This document shows, piece by piece, positions 63,816 through 64,000 of a DNA stretch of 64,000 nucleotides. The position numbers were made by a program, and so were the translations under genes. Under the pieces are notes generated by a model. That model had not been told where the DNA came from and did no database searches. It was given only the letters and a program-made list of their open reading frames with translations. Every line of letters starts with the position of its first letter. Position 1 is the first letter of the stretch. The stretch is from Streptomyces sp. NBC_01255 (GTDB lineage Bacteria > Actinomycetota > Actinomycetes > Streptomycetales > Streptomycetaceae): positions 3,410,001-3,474,000 of the forward strand of contig NZ_CP108474.1 in assembly GCF_036226445.1 (NCBI RefSeq), read 5' to 3'.

Positions 63816-64000
63816 GGTTGCGCCTCCCGTCGTTCCCCGAGCCGTCCCGGTTCCGATTCTGGCCCGCTCCGGTGACTTCAGCCACCGCCTCGCCGCCACC
63901 CTGTGGATAACACTCGGCGACCTTCGGCCCCACAATGCCGCATATCGGTCATATTTACGCCTAGTCTGACATTGCGTTCACCCCGTTCTGTCCACCGGGG

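Noticed and set aside
63940..63985. Fourth RecA-NDp promoter upstream of glpD
   Set aside because: The minus-strand TGTCAGAC lacks the final GTG of the element and no TANNNT lies 8 nt downstream.

Overview
The window is a gene-dense, roughly 73% G+C stretch of an actinobacterial chromosome, almost certainly Streptomyces. The evidence is codon use with G or C in nearly every third position, frequent GTG starts, several eukaryotic-type Ser/Thr kinases, and a gene set and order that match the Streptomyces core arm from mdh through folD, purHN, sucCD, icmB, pcrA and guaA to glpD (order recalled from memory, not searched). I see no tRNA, rRNA, insertion sequence, integrase, prophage or CRISPR array.

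Layout. 1-3823: a partial isocitrate lyase/PEP mutase-family gene, then a tightly packed three-gene membrane operon whose first two proteins share an Asn/Thr/Gly motif, at the C-terminus of one and the N-terminus of the next. 4053-8769: mdh, an HTH membrane regulator, folD with a DUF3017 partner, and an RDD protein. 8840-15061: a DUF2079 membrane protein, then an envelope cluster of an FHA protein, a Ser/Thr kinase with an I36-like ectodomain, an M23 peptidase with the same module, a lipoprotein and a secreted Cys/Asn-rich protein. 15138-23666: purH-purN, two membrane genes, an HTH/sigma-like membrane-anchored regulator, and sucC-sucD.

24145-32664: MoxR ATPase, DUF5682 and VWA on the minus strand, facing a SWIM/DUF5691 pair on the plus strand. 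Both sides carry a promoter of the RecA-independent DNA-damage type, and the same promoter form lies before pcrA. 32751-41095: icmB, a lipase, a broken arginase-family gene, an M23 peptidase with a Gln/Tyr-rich repeat region, pcrA, a small membrane protein and an NlpC/P60 peptidase. 41138-46726: a LiaFSR-like group (response regulator, PspC-histidine kinase, divergent PspC protein), DoxX, and an unassigned membrane protein.

46915-54170: class II aldolase, guaA, a chorismate mutase preceded by a Phe/Tyr leader peptide and an attenuator-like hairpin, a hairpin-rich noncoding stretch, a GMC oxidoreductase and a succinate-semialdehyde dehydrogenase. 54350-63815: three kinase-family genes (one a pseudokinase split by a very long insertion), then glpD.

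Main themes. Central metabolism (malate, succinyl-CoA, purine, one-carbon, chorismate, glycerol-3-phosphate) is interleaved with envelope sensing. A similar extracytoplasmic module seems to recur in the 321-residue membrane protein and in three kinase-family proteins. Several genes have short perfect tandem duplications lying across or next to their stop codons.
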